A stretch of 24,496 nucleotides of DNA. Origin: Propionibacteriaceae bacterium UBA6122. Lineage in GTDB: Bacteria; Actinomycetota; Actinomycetes; Propionibacteriales; Propionibacteriaceae. The notes under the pieces are model-generated. The model was not told the DNA's origin and made no database searches. It was given only the letters and a program-made list of their open reading frames with translations. Made by a program: the position numbers and the translations under genes. Shown here one piece after another: positions 1 through 7,946 of the stretch. Each line of letters opens with the position of its first letter. The first letter of the stretch is position 1. The stretch is taken from positions 2,814-27,309 of the forward strand of contig DIVW01000023.1 in NCBI GenBank assembly GCA_002428365.1, written 5' to 3'.

Positions 1-608
1 GGCTTGTCGGCGTCGGTGGTGAGCTGATTCCAGGCCTTCGTCGAGTTCGCCAGGTCGTGGGTAGCCAATTTGTTGGGGTCATAGCTCGGTGAGGTGACCA
101 GCGCTTTGATGGCACCGGTTTTGTAGTCGATGGCCACCACCGCGCCCTTGCGTCCGTCCAGGGCCTTCCAAGCGGCCTTCTGGGCCTTGGCACTGATCGT
201 GGTTTCCACCGTGCCGCCCTTGGGGCGAGCGCCGGAGGCCAGATTGATCAGCCGAGACAGGAACTGGGAGTTGTCCTGGCCAGCGAGTTCGGCTGAGTAG
301 GACCCTTCCAGGCCCGAGGCGCCGTACAGGTAGGCGTAGTAGCCGGTAACCGGGGCGTACAGCTCGCCGCTGGGGTAGGAACGCTGGAAGAGGAAGCGAT
401 CTGAGACTTCGCTGGATTTGGCGATCGGGGTGTTGCCCACCATGATCGCGCCGCGATCCTGGCCGAACCGGGCATCAGTTACCCGTCGGTTCTCCGGACG
501 GTTGTAGAAGTAGTCGGTTTGGGCCACGTAAGCCACGCTGAGGTTCAGCATCAAAGCGAGCATCATCAGCAGTGACACCACGGCCACCCCACGGATCGGA
601 CGGTTCAT
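1..608 (-). CDS. pbpA: Penicillin-binding protein A (class B transpeptidase), N-terminal part only
   Basis: Class B penicillin-binding protein that would crosslink peptidoglycan as partner of the SEDS polymerase encoded just upstream. The visible 202 or so codons begin MNRPIRGVAVVSLL, with one membrane anchor at about residues 6-28. The N-terminal dimerisation region follows, with the FtsI/PbpA-like stretches DRGAIMVGNTPIA, YPSGELYAPVTGYY and KGAVVAIDYKTGAIKALVTSPSYDPN. The gene leaves the window on the left, so the catalytic SxxK, SxN and KTG motifs cannot be seen. The ATG at 608 overlaps the rodA stop by four bases (ATGA), which implies translational coupling. The identity rests on the sequence and on the conserved actinobacterial order rodA-pbpA-pknA-pknB. 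Confidence 0.93.
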   Translation of the reverse strand, partial: MNRPIRGVAVVSLLMMLALMLNLSVAYVAQTDYFYNRPENRRVTDARFGQDRGAIMVGNTPIAKSSEVSDRFLFQRSYPSGELYAPVTGYYAYLYGASGLEGSYSAELAGQDNSQFLSRLINLASGARPKGGTVETTISAKAQKAAWKALDGRKGAVVAIDYKTGAIKALVTSPSYDPNKLATHDLANSTKAWNQLTTDADK

Positions 609-2200
609 GGTCGCGCCTCCGAATCAGTGGCGTCCCAGGTGGTGGCCTCGTCCTGGTCGGGGCGGGCGATCTCGGCGGTTTCGTCGCTGGTCGAAATCGG
701 GCGGGTAGCTGGGATCGGGCCGTTCAGTTGGTCAGCGTCGATGGTCGGTAGCTGCCCGGTCTTGTCATCGGGGGAGCCTTCGGGGTTCAACAGCTCGGGG
801 GGAGCGGCGGGACGTGGGGTGGCCATCAGCGGGCTGACGTCGATGAGTTCAGTGGTGTCACCTTCGAGTGAGGCCATCGGCATCGCCGCCACTACGGCGG
901 CCGGACGGCGCACCTGGTGGGTGATCACCAACAGCAGGCCGATCATGATCCAGTTGGTGACCAGCGAAGAACCGCCCTGCGACATGAAGGGCGTGGTCAG
1001 ACCGGTCAGCGGCAGCAGTCGGGTGACGCCACCGATGATGGCAAACACCTGGATGGCGAACACGAAGGCCAGGCCAGCGGCGAGCAGCTTGCCGAAGGGG
1101 TCTTTGGCCCCCAGTGCAGCTCGCAGGCCGCGGGCCACGATCACCGCGTAGATCATCACAATGGCGATCAGGCCGGTGATGCCGATTTCCTCCCCCAGCG
1201 CGGCTGCGATGAAGTCAGTCTTGGCCAAGGGGGTGATGTTGGGCCGTCCCAGGCCCCAGCCGGTGCCGAAGATGCCGCCCCAGGCGATGCCGAACTGGGC
1301 CTGAATCACCTGGTAGTTGCGGTCGTAGTCGGAGAACGGATCCAGCCAGGCCGAGACCCGGGTTTGGACGTGGCCGAACATTAGGTAGGCGCCGAAGGCC
1401 CCGGCGCCGAACATTGCCGTGCCCAGGATCGGCCAGCTCGGCTTCTCGGTGGCCACGTACAGCATCACCACGAACAGGCCGAAGAACAGCAGCGAGGTGC
1501 CCAGGTCTTTCTGGAAGACCAAGACCGCCAGGCTGACCAGCCACATCACCAGGATCGGCCCCAGATCGCGGGGACGAGGCAGATCCAGCCCGAGCACCCG
1601 GCCACCGGCCAAAGCCAACACTTCCCGCTTTTCGACCAGGTAGGACGCGAAGGCGATGGTCAGCACCAGTTTGGCCAGTTCGGCTGGCTGGAAACTGTAG
1701 TTGCCCAGGTGGATCCAGATTTGGGCGCCGTTCTTTTCCAGGCCCAGGCCCGGCACCATCGGCAGCATCAACAGCGTCATGCCAGCCAGGAACAGCAGAT
1801 ACGGGTAGCGCTGCAGCACTCGGTAGTCGCGCAGGAAAATGATCACCGCGATGCAGGCCGCCGCCGCCACGAACAGCCAGGTCAACTGCAGTTCGGCGCT
1901 GTGCGGGGCCCTGGAATCATCCAAGTCGAGGCGGTGGATCATCGCTAGGCCCAACCCGTTGAGCAGCATGACCAGCGGCAGGATCAGCGGATCGGCGTAC
2001 GGAATGCGCCAGCGGATCACCAGATGCAGGCCCACGCCGATCCCGCCCAGTGCGATCAGGGCCACCGGCCATAGCGGCGGTAGGGAGGCGTCCCGATTCA
2101 GATGAGTCAGCAGATAGCCAGCCATGGCCAACAGAATCGAAAAGCCCAACATGAAGGCTTCGACTCCGCGGCGCTTTCGGTAGCTGACCACGCCGTCCAT
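605..2200 (-). CDS. rodA: SEDS-family peptidoglycan glycosyltransferase RodA/FtsW
   Basis: Multi-pass SEDS glycan polymerase that polymerises lipid II at the membrane together with a class B PBP. The 531 residues contain about ten or more hydrophobic segments between residues 14 and 428. Family motifs are FQPAELAKL (170-178), KTDFIAAALGEE (327-338, with D329 the likely catalytic aspartate) and PLTGLTTPFMSQGGSS (397-412). A hydrophilic, acidic, Thr-rich tail of about 100 residues follows residue 430. The open frame extends further upstream, but the ATG at 2200 is chosen because it overlaps the pstP stop by one base (TGATG) and leads straight into the first membrane segment; the extra upstream residues are only the antisense of the repetitive pstP tail. 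Position next to pstP and pbpA matches mycobacterial RodA (Rv0017c), though FtsW-like naming is possible. Confidence 0.94.
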   Translation of the reverse strand: MDGVVSYRKRRGVEAFMLGFSILLAMAGYLLTHLNRDASLPPLWPVALIALGGIGVGLHLVIRWRIPYADPLILPLVMLLNGLGLAMIHRLDLDDSRAPHSAELQLTWLFVAAAACIAVIIFLRDYRVLQRYPYLLFLAGMTLLMLPMVPGLGLEKNGAQIWIHLGNYSFQPAELAKLVLTIAFASYLVEKREVLALAGGRVLGLDLPRPRDLGPILVMWLVSLAVLVFQKDLGTSLLFFGLFVVMLYVATEKPSWPILGTAMFGAGAFGAYLMFGHVQTRVSAWLDPFSDYDRNYQVIQAQFGIAWGGIFGTGWGLGRPNITPLAKTDFIAAALGEEIGITGLIAIVMIYAVIVARGLRAALGAKDPFGKLLAAGLAFVFAIQVFAIIGGVTRLLPLTGLTTPFMSQGGSSLVTNWIMIGLLLVITHQVRRPAAVVAAMPMASLEGDTTELIDVSPLMATPRPAAPPELLNPEGSPDDKTGQLPTIDADQLNGPIPATRPISTSDETAEIARPDQDEATTWDATDSEARP

Positions 2201-3564
2201 CAGCACTCCGTGGAGCCGGGGGTGCTGGAGGGGGTCGGCGACGGGGTGGGGGAGGCAGGCGAGGCGCTGGCTGAGGTGCTGGCCGAAGCGGTGCCACTCG
2301 GCTTGGTGCTGGCGGAGGTGCTCGGGGTGGCCGAGGGCGGATTGTGCCATTCCTGCCGCTGCTTGATGCACTCGGCGGCCTTGGTTTGCAGCATCACGAC
2401 GCTGGCCCGGGCCGCGTCCAGCGAGCTGGCTGGCAGGGTGCTGTGCACCTGCTCCTGGTAGTAGGGCGGCAAATCGGTGATCTTGGTCGTGTCGCTTTCG
2501 ACCAGCTGGGACAGCGGCAGATTGAAGACCGGTTCGGGAACCCCGCGGAAGATGGCGACGTATTCATGGTTCGCGCCGACGTAGTACTGCTCCTGGGTGT
2601 AGGAGTACCAAAGCCCGCCGCCAGCCCCGATCAGCAGCAGCGGCAGCAGCACCATGAACGCCACCTTCAACCACGCCAGGCCGCGGCGCTTGGTGGGCGC
2701 GTAGCGCGCGACCTCCGGGGAGACCGCCTCACCACCGGGACGGGCCGCAGGCGCCGCGAAATGCTCCACCAGGGTTGCTTCATCGGCCAGATCGGCGGCG
2801 TCGATCAGGGCCGCCGAGCCGAGTATTTGCGGCTCCCCTTCGGGTTCACCTTCCACCACATCGGCGATGATGATGGTGATGTTGTCCTGACCGCCTTCAA
2901 GGTGGGCGACCCGGATGAGCGCGGCCATCGCGTCCTCGCGTCGACCGTCAATGCGGGCCGAAATCACCTCATCGGTGACCATTCCGCACAGGCCGTCGGA
3001 GCAGATCAGCAGCCGGTCACCGGCCGCGACCTCGACCAAATCAAGATCAGGGGTGTGCTGCGGCTGCCCGTTGACGACCTTCAAAATCAGCGATCGGTGC
3101 GGATGCTCCAAGGCTTCGGCTTCGGTGATCCGGCCCTCATCGATCAGGCTTTGCACCCATGAATGATCTTTGGAGAGTCTGGTGAGGACGCCGTCGCGGT
3201 AGCGGTAGGTGCGCGAGTCGCCGACATTTGCCAGGGCCAGTTGTTTGCCGTCGAACATCACCCCGCAGACGGTTGAGCCCATCCCGTCCAAACTGGGATC
3301 GGCTTCGACCAGGTCGCGGATCAACTCTGAGGCGCGACGAATCGCGTTATCGGCGGCGGGCAGCATGGCGTCACCGACGTGCCCGGCGGCATCGGCCTGG
3401 GCGAGTTGGGTGATCGCGATGGCTGAGGCCAGGTCGCCAGCGGCCGCCCCGCCCATACCGTCGGCCACCATCAGCATGGTGGGTGAGGCGTAGGCCGAGT
3501 CCTGGTTGTTCTTGCGCACCAGTCCGACTTCAGAATGCGCCAGATAGCGCAGCGCGAGCGTCAT
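2200..3564 (-). CDS. pstP: PP2C-family Ser/Thr protein phosphatase PstP
   Basis: Metal-dependent phosphatase that would reverse the action of the PknA/PknB-type kinases on envelope proteins. The 454-residue protein has a cytoplasmic PP2C domain at 1-240 with metal ligands D22 (NNQDS), D35-G36 (VADGMGG), D190 (CSDGL) and D227 (GGQDNIT). A juxtamembrane segment follows, then one membrane span at about 299-322 and an extracellular part of about 130 residues. The last 45 residues are a low-complexity Ser/Thr/Pro/Ala tail ending in Cys. It abuts fhaB without a gap (fhaB stop at 3565-3567) and overlaps rodA by one base. Domain order and neighbours match mycobacterial PstP; the Ser/Thr/Pro tail is the unusual part. 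Confidence 0.95.
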   Translation of the reverse strand: MTLALRYLAHSEVGLVRKNNQDSAYASPTMLMVADGMGGAAAGDLASAIAITQLAQADAAGHVGDAMLPAADNAIRRASELIRDLVEADPSLDGMGSTVCGVMFDGKQLALANVGDSRTYRYRDGVLTRLSKDHSWVQSLIDEGRITEAEALEHPHRSLILKVVNGQPQHTPDLDLVEVAAGDRLLICSDGLCGMVTDEVISARIDGRREDAMAALIRVAHLEGGQDNITIIIADVVEGEPEGEPQILGSAALIDAADLADEATLVEHFAAPAARPGGEAVSPEVARYAPTKRRGLAWLKVAFMVLLPLLLIGAGGGLWYSYTQEQYYVGANHEYVAIFRGVPEPVFNLPLSQLVESDTTKITDLPPYYQEQVHSTLPASSLDAARASVVMLQTKAAECIKQRQEWHNPPSATPSTSASTKPSGTASASTSASASPASPTPSPTPSSTPGSTEC

Positions 3565-4050
3565 CTATTTCTCCACACTCATCATGGTGCGACCGATGCG
3601 AAGTGTGTCGCCGAGGCCGAACGGGGTGGTCGCGCTGAGGCGTTCGTTGTTGATGAAAGTGCCGTTGGTTGAGCCCAGATCATCGACCTGGTAGCCATCG
3701 GAGCTCAGCGCGATCCGCGCGTGATGGGTGGAGACGTAGTCGTCGTCCAGGATCAACTGACAGTCGGCGGCCCGGCCGATCAGCACCCCGCCGGCCAGTG
3801 GCAGCACCTTCCCAGCTTGGGGGCCGTGAGTCACTTTCAGCACGGTAGGCAGCTGCTTGCCCACCTTCCGGCTGATGCGCTGCGGCTTGCCGGGGGCCGA
3901 TGCGGCCTCGAAGCTGGCTTGGGCCAGCTCGGCCGCGGGCACTTTGCGGCCAAAAAGGTCGGTGCGGATCACATTGGCCACGAAGGCGATGAAGAGCCAA
4001 AGGAGAGCCAGGAACCCCAGTTTGAGGCCGAGGACGACCAGGTCAGACAT
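3565..4050 (-). CDS. fhaB: FHA-domain protein FhaB (FipA-like)
   Basis: Phosphothreonine reader that, in mycobacteria, links Ser/Thr kinase signalling to septal and elongation machinery. The 161-residue protein has one N-terminal membrane helix at about 5-28, a linker, and a C-terminal FHA domain at about 70-161. The canonical phosphopeptide-binding residues are present: R93 (IGRAADCQL), S107 and H110 (VSTHHARI) and N129 (GSTNGTF). Its start overlaps the end of fhaA by eight bases and its stop abuts pstP, so it sits in the middle of a tightly packed operon. Topology and location match FhaB/Rv0019c. Confidence 0.95.
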   Translation of the reverse strand: MSDLVVLGLKLGFLALLWLFIAFVANVIRTDLFGRKVPAAELAQASFEAASAPGKPQRISRKVGKQLPTVLKVTHGPQAGKVLPLAGGVLIGRAADCQLILDDDYVSTHHARIALSSDGYQVDDLGSTNGTFINNERLSATTPFGLGDTLRIGRTMMSVEK

Positions 4051-4759
4051 CGCTCACCGAGGAGGTGATGAGCATCCGGGTGCTGCCGATCTCGATTCTG
4101 CTGCCCTGGGCCAGCGCGGCCTGCCGGGTGCGGACGCCGTCCACGGTGATGCCGTTGGTGGAGCCAAGGTCTTCAACGCTCAAGGTGGTGCCAGCGTCGG
4201 TCTCGATCACGTTGATCCGGGCATGCAGTCGAGAGATTCCCGGATCGTTGATGCGCAGATCGGCATCAGTGCCGCGCCCAATCGTCAGGCCCGGAGCGGT
4301 GAGCGGATGACGCACGCCATTCACTTCGACCACCAGACCGGTGGCCCGGTGGCGGGACGGATTGGCTGGCGCGGCCGCATCCGAGACCCCGGCGACCGCG
4401 GCGGAGGCGACGGTGAAGCGTCCGATGGGTAGGGATTCTTCCAGGACGTATTCGAGGGAGACCGGCCCGTTGAAGATGTAGCCCTTCTCGGCCGCGTAGT
4501 TGAGCAACTGGGGAGCCATTTCGGCGTTCAGGGTCTTGGAGTAGGGCACCAACCGGTCGTAATCGTGGGCAGACAAGCCGATCGTGAACTCATTGGGCAC
4601 CAATTTGCGATCGCGGCTGAGCAGTTTGGCCTCCGAATCCAGCTCACGCTGGAGGCGGGCCGTGATCTCGACCGGCTGCACATCGCCCTTGAAGGCGCGA
4701 GCGAAGACACCGCCGACGACGCTCTCGAGCTTCTTCTCGACGCGGTCGAAGACTCCCAT
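4043..4759 (-). CDS. fhaA: FhaA-type protein: DUF3662 plus FHA domain
   Basis: First gene of the envelope-signalling operon, 238 residues. Residues 1-115 are the DUF3662 domain (starts MGVFDRVEKKLESVVGGVF, then LVPNEFTIGLS and YDRLVPYS). Residues about 145-238 form an FHA domain with IGRGTDADLRI, ISRLHARI and EDLGSTNG. FhaA recruits phosphorylated MviN in mycobacteria; that role is inferred here. The linker between the domains is only about 30 residues, whereas mycobacterial FhaA has a long low-complexity linker. The frame stays open for 49 codons upstream, but the ATG at 4759 has a strong AGGAGGGG ribosome binding site and begins exactly at the conserved N-terminus. It overlaps fhaB by eight bases. 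Confidence 0.94.
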   Translation of the reverse strand: MGVFDRVEKKLESVVGGVFARAFKGDVQPVEITARLQRELDSEAKLLSRDRKLVPNEFTIGLSAHDYDRLVPYSKTLNAEMAPQLLNYAAEKGYIFNGPVSLEYVLEESLPIGRFTVASAAVAGVSDAAAPANPSRHRATGLVVEVNGVRHPLTAPGLTIGRGTDADLRINDPGISRLHARINVIETDAGTTLSVEDLGSTNGITVDGVRTRQAALAQGSRIEIGSTRMLITSSVSDV

Positions 4760-4896
4760 TCGCCCCTCCTGTGCGGTCTGCTTGCGGCCCAAGCCTATCG
4801 ACCGGAGAACCTCCACCATACGTGCGCCACCAACCGGTTTGCCTGGGTCTCTACCTGGAGCCAAGGATTTCGGCCCAGGGTTCGACCCGATCCGGG

Positions 4897-4909
4897 ACGG
4901 TGTCACCGT
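4897..4909. promoter_or_regulatory. Palindrome ACGGTGTCACCGT upstream of fhaA
   Basis: A perfect inverted repeat with 6-base arms around a single central T, in the 156-bp gap between the pyruvyl transferase stop (4916) and the fhaA start (4759). The one-base centre rules out a stable RNA hairpin, so a protein-binding site is more likely than a terminator. It lies about 140 bp upstream of fhaA, where an operon promoter is expected. No convincing -35/-10 pair was identified, and the binding protein is unknown. Confidence 0.3.
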
Positions 4910-4915
4910 GGCGGC

Positions 4916-6379
4916 CTACTTACCCGACCCGATCCCAACTTTGCCGGCCAGCCTGCGCGCACCGCGGTCGATCCGGCGGCGAATCGAGCCCCACAAGCCT
5001 CCCTCCAGGACCGCCAGCCGCTTTTCGAGTGACTTCAGCTGGCTGTCCAGCGAGCTGGGCTGATCGGTGTTGGGGAAGAAGTCGGGTCGGTGGGCTGCTT
5101 CGATCCGGGTCCGATCAGATTCGGTGCCCTGCCACAACCAGCACAGCCGGGAAGCGAGCTGCTCCGGTGCGGCAGCGGTGAGGGGGCCGAACCCGTCCGG
5201 ATGGGGAGCGGCCTCCAGCACGGCCTCATACTCGGGGTTGGCCTTGCCCGGTTGGTAGATGTGACCTAGCCCGTTTCGCTCGATGAAGGCCACGTAGCGG
5301 TCGAAGTTCTCCGCCCGCACCCGGTTCAGCGGCGCCAAATCGAGTTCGTCGTAGAACCGGGCGGCGTCCCAGCTTCCGGAGATGTCCTTGGCCAGCCGGA
5401 ACGGGATGCCGTGGAACTTGGCGACTTCGAGCGTGCGGGAGTCGTGGACGGTCAGGAAGGCAGGCGTGCCGGCCGACAGCGCGGCGAGGGTGCCGTGCAG
5501 GCGGCTGCCGAGGGAGAAGTCCTTGGTGGCCAGGAAGCGGCGCCAGACGATCGGATCCGGGAAGAAGCGGATTCGGTCCTGCCGGTAGAGCGGGTGGTCG
5601 ATGGTGCCGGGCAGGGTCTTGGGGTAGCCGTCGATCGGTTTGCCCCACAGCAGCAGGGCAGCCTCCTGCTGGTCTTGGGAGATCAGAGTCAGGTTCGGGT
5701 AGCGGTCCTGATTCTCGGTCAGGACCCGATCCAGGCCGGCTACCCGATAGTCGACATTCACCGCGATTGGTGAGTCAGGGGTGAGGGAGTCGACTTTGCG
5801 GGTCACCACGGCGTCGCGTCCGTTGTCGTACATCGATGGGCAGCCGATCACGTCCACATCGGAGTCGGCGAAACCCAGGTGCAGTAAATAGTCGCGGGTG
5901 ATCTCACCGCGCACCCCGATGGAGGCCGAATGGTCGAGCACGGCCGCCACGAATTCGCGGGTGTTCTGCTTCACTTCATCGCTGATCCAGTGCCAGTCGC
6001 CGCGGACCGAGAGCTGCGACCCGACGCCGACGACCACTACCGGAATCTTGAGCTTGCGGATCACCTTGGTGAGTCGAGCCCGGCCAGCGGTGAAGCGCAT
6101 CCGCAGCGAGTTGGACATCGGCAACACCAGGGCGTCGAACTCGTTGTTGATGCGGTCGATGTGGGCATCGGTTACGCCGGGACGCTCGGTGGTCCACCCG
6201 TCCGAGACGACTTCGGCGTCGGGGGTGTTCAGCAGTCGGTACACGGCGCTGGTGAAGATCGCATTGCCGGAGTTGCGGGCGTACACCCCCAAGTCTGTGT
6301 ACGCGAACGCAGCCTCAGGTGTCAGCACTTGCTCTGGTGCCTTGCCCGATCTGACCAGGATGCGCTTCGGTTCGGCCAT
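4916..6379 (-). CDS. Polysaccharide pyruvyl transferase family protein
   Basis: Likely adds a pyruvyl ketal to a cell-envelope or extracellular glycan (family PF04230). The 487-residue protein carries the family pattern: an N-terminal Rossmann-like half with VVVVGVGSQLS and SASIGVRGEITRDYLLHLG, then a second half with FSLGSRLHGTLAALSAGTPAFLTVHD, where the R-L-H-G segment is the family hallmark. The last 50 or so residues (SLDSQLKSLEKRLAVLEGG) look like a short coiled coil followed by a basic tail. The open frame runs on upstream through the antisense of tRNA-Leu, so the ATG at 6379, behind GGGAG, is the real start. It is transcribed toward fhaA but separated from it by 156 bp. The acceptor glycan cannot be told from sequence. 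Confidence 0.85.
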   Translation of the reverse strand: MAEPKRILVRSGKAPEQVLTPEAAFAYTDLGVYARNSGNAIFTSAVYRLLNTPDAEVVSDGWTTERPGVTDAHIDRINNEFDALVLPMSNSLRMRFTAGRARLTKVIRKLKIPVVVVGVGSQLSVRGDWHWISDEVKQNTREFVAAVLDHSASIGVRGEITRDYLLHLGFADSDVDVIGCPSMYDNGRDAVVTRKVDSLTPDSPIAVNVDYRVAGLDRVLTENQDRYPNLTLISQDQQEAALLLWGKPIDGYPKTLPGTIDHPLYRQDRIRFFPDPIVWRRFLATKDFSLGSRLHGTLAALSAGTPAFLTVHDSRTLEVAKFHGIPFRLAKDISGSWDAARFYDELDLAPLNRVRAENFDRYVAFIERNGLGHIYQPGKANPEYEAVLEAAPHPDGFGPLTAAAPEQLASRLCWLWQGTESDRTRIEAAHRPDFFPNTDQPSSLDSQLKSLEKRLAVLEGGLWGSIRRRIDRGARRLAGKVGIGSGK

Positions 6380-6444
6380 CACAGATTCACTCCCATGCCC
6401 CGATCCTAGACAGCGCAGCCGTTTCGAGGCTTGCTGACGGCCTG

Positions 6445-6453
6445 TGATAGCCT
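6445..6453 (+). promoter_or_regulatory. Extended -10 promoter element for tRNA-Leu
   Basis: TGATAGCCT fits the extended -10 form TGnTAnnnT and would start transcription near 6460, about 20 bases before the tRNA. No good -35 hexamer is found at the standard distance, which is tolerated with an extended -10. It sits in the short divergent gap between tRNA-Leu and the pyruvyl transferase gene. Confidence 0.4.
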
Positions 6454-6481
6454 CTTTCGGCTGGCTCGCTCTGCGGGCCAT

Positions 6482-6564
6482 GCGCGAGTGGCGGAATGGC
6501 AGACGCGCACGGTTCAGGTCCGTGTGTCCGAAAGGACGTGGAGGTTCAACTCCTCTCTCGCGCA
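6482..6564 (+). tRNA. tRNA-Leu (anticodon CAG)
   Basis: A complete class II tRNA. The acceptor arms GCGCGAG (6482-6488) and CTCGCGC (6557-6563) pair perfectly, with discriminator A6564. The anticodon stem CACGG/CCGTG encloses the loop TTCAGGT, giving anticodon CAG at 6515-6517, which reads CUG. A long variable arm (TCC-GAAA-GGA) and a T arm with GGTTCAACTCC follow. The 3' CCA is not encoded. CUG is the dominant Leu codon in high-GC genomes. Confidence 0.96.
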
Positions 6565-6568
6565 CAGC

Positions 6569-6606
6569 GTTACCCCTAGTCAGTTTTCAAAACGGCTGGG
6601 GGTAAC
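6569..6606 (+). terminator. Hairpin terminator after tRNA-Leu
   Basis: Perfect 8-base arms GTTACCCC (6569-6576) and GGGGTAAC (6599-6606) enclose a 22-base loop that can pair further through GTTTT/AAAAC. A short T-rich stretch (ATTTTGA) follows. The position, five bases after the tRNA, fits a transcription terminator. Confidence 0.6.
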
Positions 6607-6643
6607 TGCATTTTGAGCCCGGACGCGCACCCTCATCGCCGCG

Positions 6644-6708
6644 CTGCTCCTATTGGGGACGGTTCCATTTAGCGCTGCGCATAACGGAACCGTCCCCAAT
6701 AGGAGCAG
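6644..6708. repeat. 65-nt perfect inverted repeat (REP/MITE-like palindrome)
   Basis: Arms of 23 bases at 6644-6666 and 6686-6708 are exact reverse complements, with the core GGGGACGGTTCC in the left arm and GGAACCGTCCCC in the right. The 19-base loop (6667-6685) can fold further through TTA/TAA and GCGC/GCGC pairings, so the entire element can form one long hairpin. No T-run follows on either strand, so it is not a standard terminator. From memory, a GGGGACGGTTCC core resembles palindromes scattered near REP-associated IS200-like transposases in several phyla; this was not checked. No transposase lies in the window. Confidence 0.8.
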
Positions 6709-6765
6709 TGGCTCGGACTTCGTCTACCAGCGCCAGCGAAGGGGGCCGCGCTGAGCCAACTCAGG

Positions 6766-7569
6766 TTACTGAGTCGGTTTGCGTCCCTGGATCGTGGCGG
6801 AGACGACGTAGTCGGTGATCGGGGTGCCCGGCGCCCAGTCGGCCATGAAGGTTTTGCTCTCTTCTTTGGGGGCGACGACCACATCGACGAACCCGGCCTC
6901 GGTGAGCAACTGCTCGATCAGGCCCACTTCGGCGGCACCCGAGATGCAGCCTGAAAGCAGGGCGAGGTCGTCGCGCACCTCCGCCGGAATCGGGGCGAAG
7001 GCCACCACATCGGAGATGGCCAGGCGGCCACCGGGGCGAAGGGCCCGGAATGCTTCGGCGAAGACTGCCGGCTTGTCTGGGGAGAGGTTGATCACGCAGT
7101 TGGAGATGATCACGTCGATGCTGGCATCAGCGACTGGCAGGTGCTCGATCTCGCCCAGTCGGAAGGCGACGTTGTCGTAGCCGCCTTGACGAGCGTTGGC
7201 GCGGGCCCTGGTGATCATTTGCGGGGTCATGTCGACCCCGATGACCAGCCCTTCGGGGCCCACCTGAGCGGCGGCCAGGAAGCAGTCGAAGCCGGCGCCG
7301 CTGCCCAAATCGAGGACGGCCTCCCCGGGTGCGAGGGCGGCAATGGCTTGCGGGTTGCCGCAGCCGAGCCCGAGGTTGGCCCCTTCCGGCACCGTCACCA
7401 ACTCGTCAGTGGAGTAACCAAGCTGGAGTGACAGCAGCTGGGGCGCGGTGGCGGTGGTGGTGGGCGTGCAGCAACTTGAGGATCCGCAGCAGTCGCCAGC
7501 GGACTCGGCGATTTGCCCGTAGTTGTCGCGGACGGCCTGGCGGATCTCATCGGATTTGGCGGTATTCAT
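6766..7569 (-). CDS. arsM: Arsenite S-adenosylmethionine methyltransferase ArsM
   Basis: Methylates trivalent arsenic using S-adenosylmethionine. The 267-residue protein has the SAM-binding motif VLDLGSGAGFD (85-95), VIGVDMTPQMI (109-119) and the ArsM-typical SNCVINLSPDK (156-166). The three cysteines that bind As(III) in characterised ArsM enzymes have counterparts at C70 (LGCGNP), C158 (SNCVIN) and C208 (SGCISG). Extra pairs C27-C28 and C33-C34 lie in a flexible N-terminal segment. It begins 11 bases after arsR1 with an AGGAGAAG ribosome binding site, so the two form one operon. A small inverted repeat CTGAG-CCAA-CTCAG (6751-6764) sits just beyond its stop. Confidence 0.93.
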   Translation of the reverse strand: MNTAKSDEIRQAVRDNYGQIAESAGDCCGSSSCCTPTTTATAPQLLSLQLGYSTDELVTVPEGANLGLGCGNPQAIAALAPGEAVLDLGSGAGFDCFLAAAQVGPEGLVIGVDMTPQMITRARANARQGGYDNVAFRLGEIEHLPVADASIDVIISNCVINLSPDKPAVFAEAFRALRPGGRLAISDVVAFAPIPAEVRDDLALLSGCISGAAEVGLIEQLLTEAGFVDVVVAPKEESKTFMADWAPGTPITDYVVSATIQGRKPTQ

Positions 7570-7580
7570 TTTCTTCTCCT

Positions 7581-7940
7581 TCAGCAGCAGGTGAGGTGGA
7601 GCACTCGGGCGATCGCCTGGATCGCCTCGGGCACCACTCGGTAATAGACGGTCGTGCCCTGGCGGTCTTTGGCGACCAGCCCCGAGTTGAGCAGCGTGTG
7701 CAGGTGGTGGCTCACGGTGGGTTCACTGAGGGCCAGCAGTGGCGCCAACTCTCTGGTGGAGGCGCCCTCACCTAGCCGGTCGAGCAACAGGCTCAGCAGT
7801 CGGATCCGGGCGGGATCAGCCAGAGCCTTGAGGCGGACGGCCAGCGCGGTGGCGTCCGCATCGGAGATGCCGGCCGGGTCTTCTAGCGTGGGGCAGCAGA
7901 TTGGGCGGGCATCCAGCAACAGGGGCAACGTCTTGGGCAC
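7581..7940 (-). CDS. arsR: ArsR-family repressor 1 (N-terminal Cys-Cys type)
   Basis: Winged-helix metalloregulator of the ArsR/SmtB family, with recognition helix LAPLLALSEPTVSHHLHTLLNSGLV. Two starts are possible. The ATG at 7967 has no ribosome binding site and lies inside a palindromic operator. The GTG at 7940 lies at the predicted transcription start, which would make the mRNA leaderless, and places a Cys pair at residues 15-16 of a 119-residue protein. That is the same position as the As(III)-binding Cys15/Cys16 of Corynebacterium glutamicum ArsR, so GTG is preferred. The third Cys of that protein (Cys55) has no counterpart; instead the protein ends in a second Cys-Cys pair. It is followed by arsM after 11 bases. 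Confidence 0.88.
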   Translation of the reverse strand: MPKTLPLLLDARPICCPTLEDPAGISDADATALAVRLKALADPARIRLLSLLLDRLGEGASTRELAPLLALSEPTVSHHLHTLLNSGLVAKDRQGTTVYYRVVPEAIQAIARVLHLTCC

Positions 7941-7946
7941 CGTCCA

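Noticed and set aside
6380..6565. N-terminal 62-residue extension of the pyruvyl transferase frame
   Set aside because: It is the antisense reading of tRNA-Leu and its leader; the ATG at 6379 with GGGAG upstream is the sensible start.
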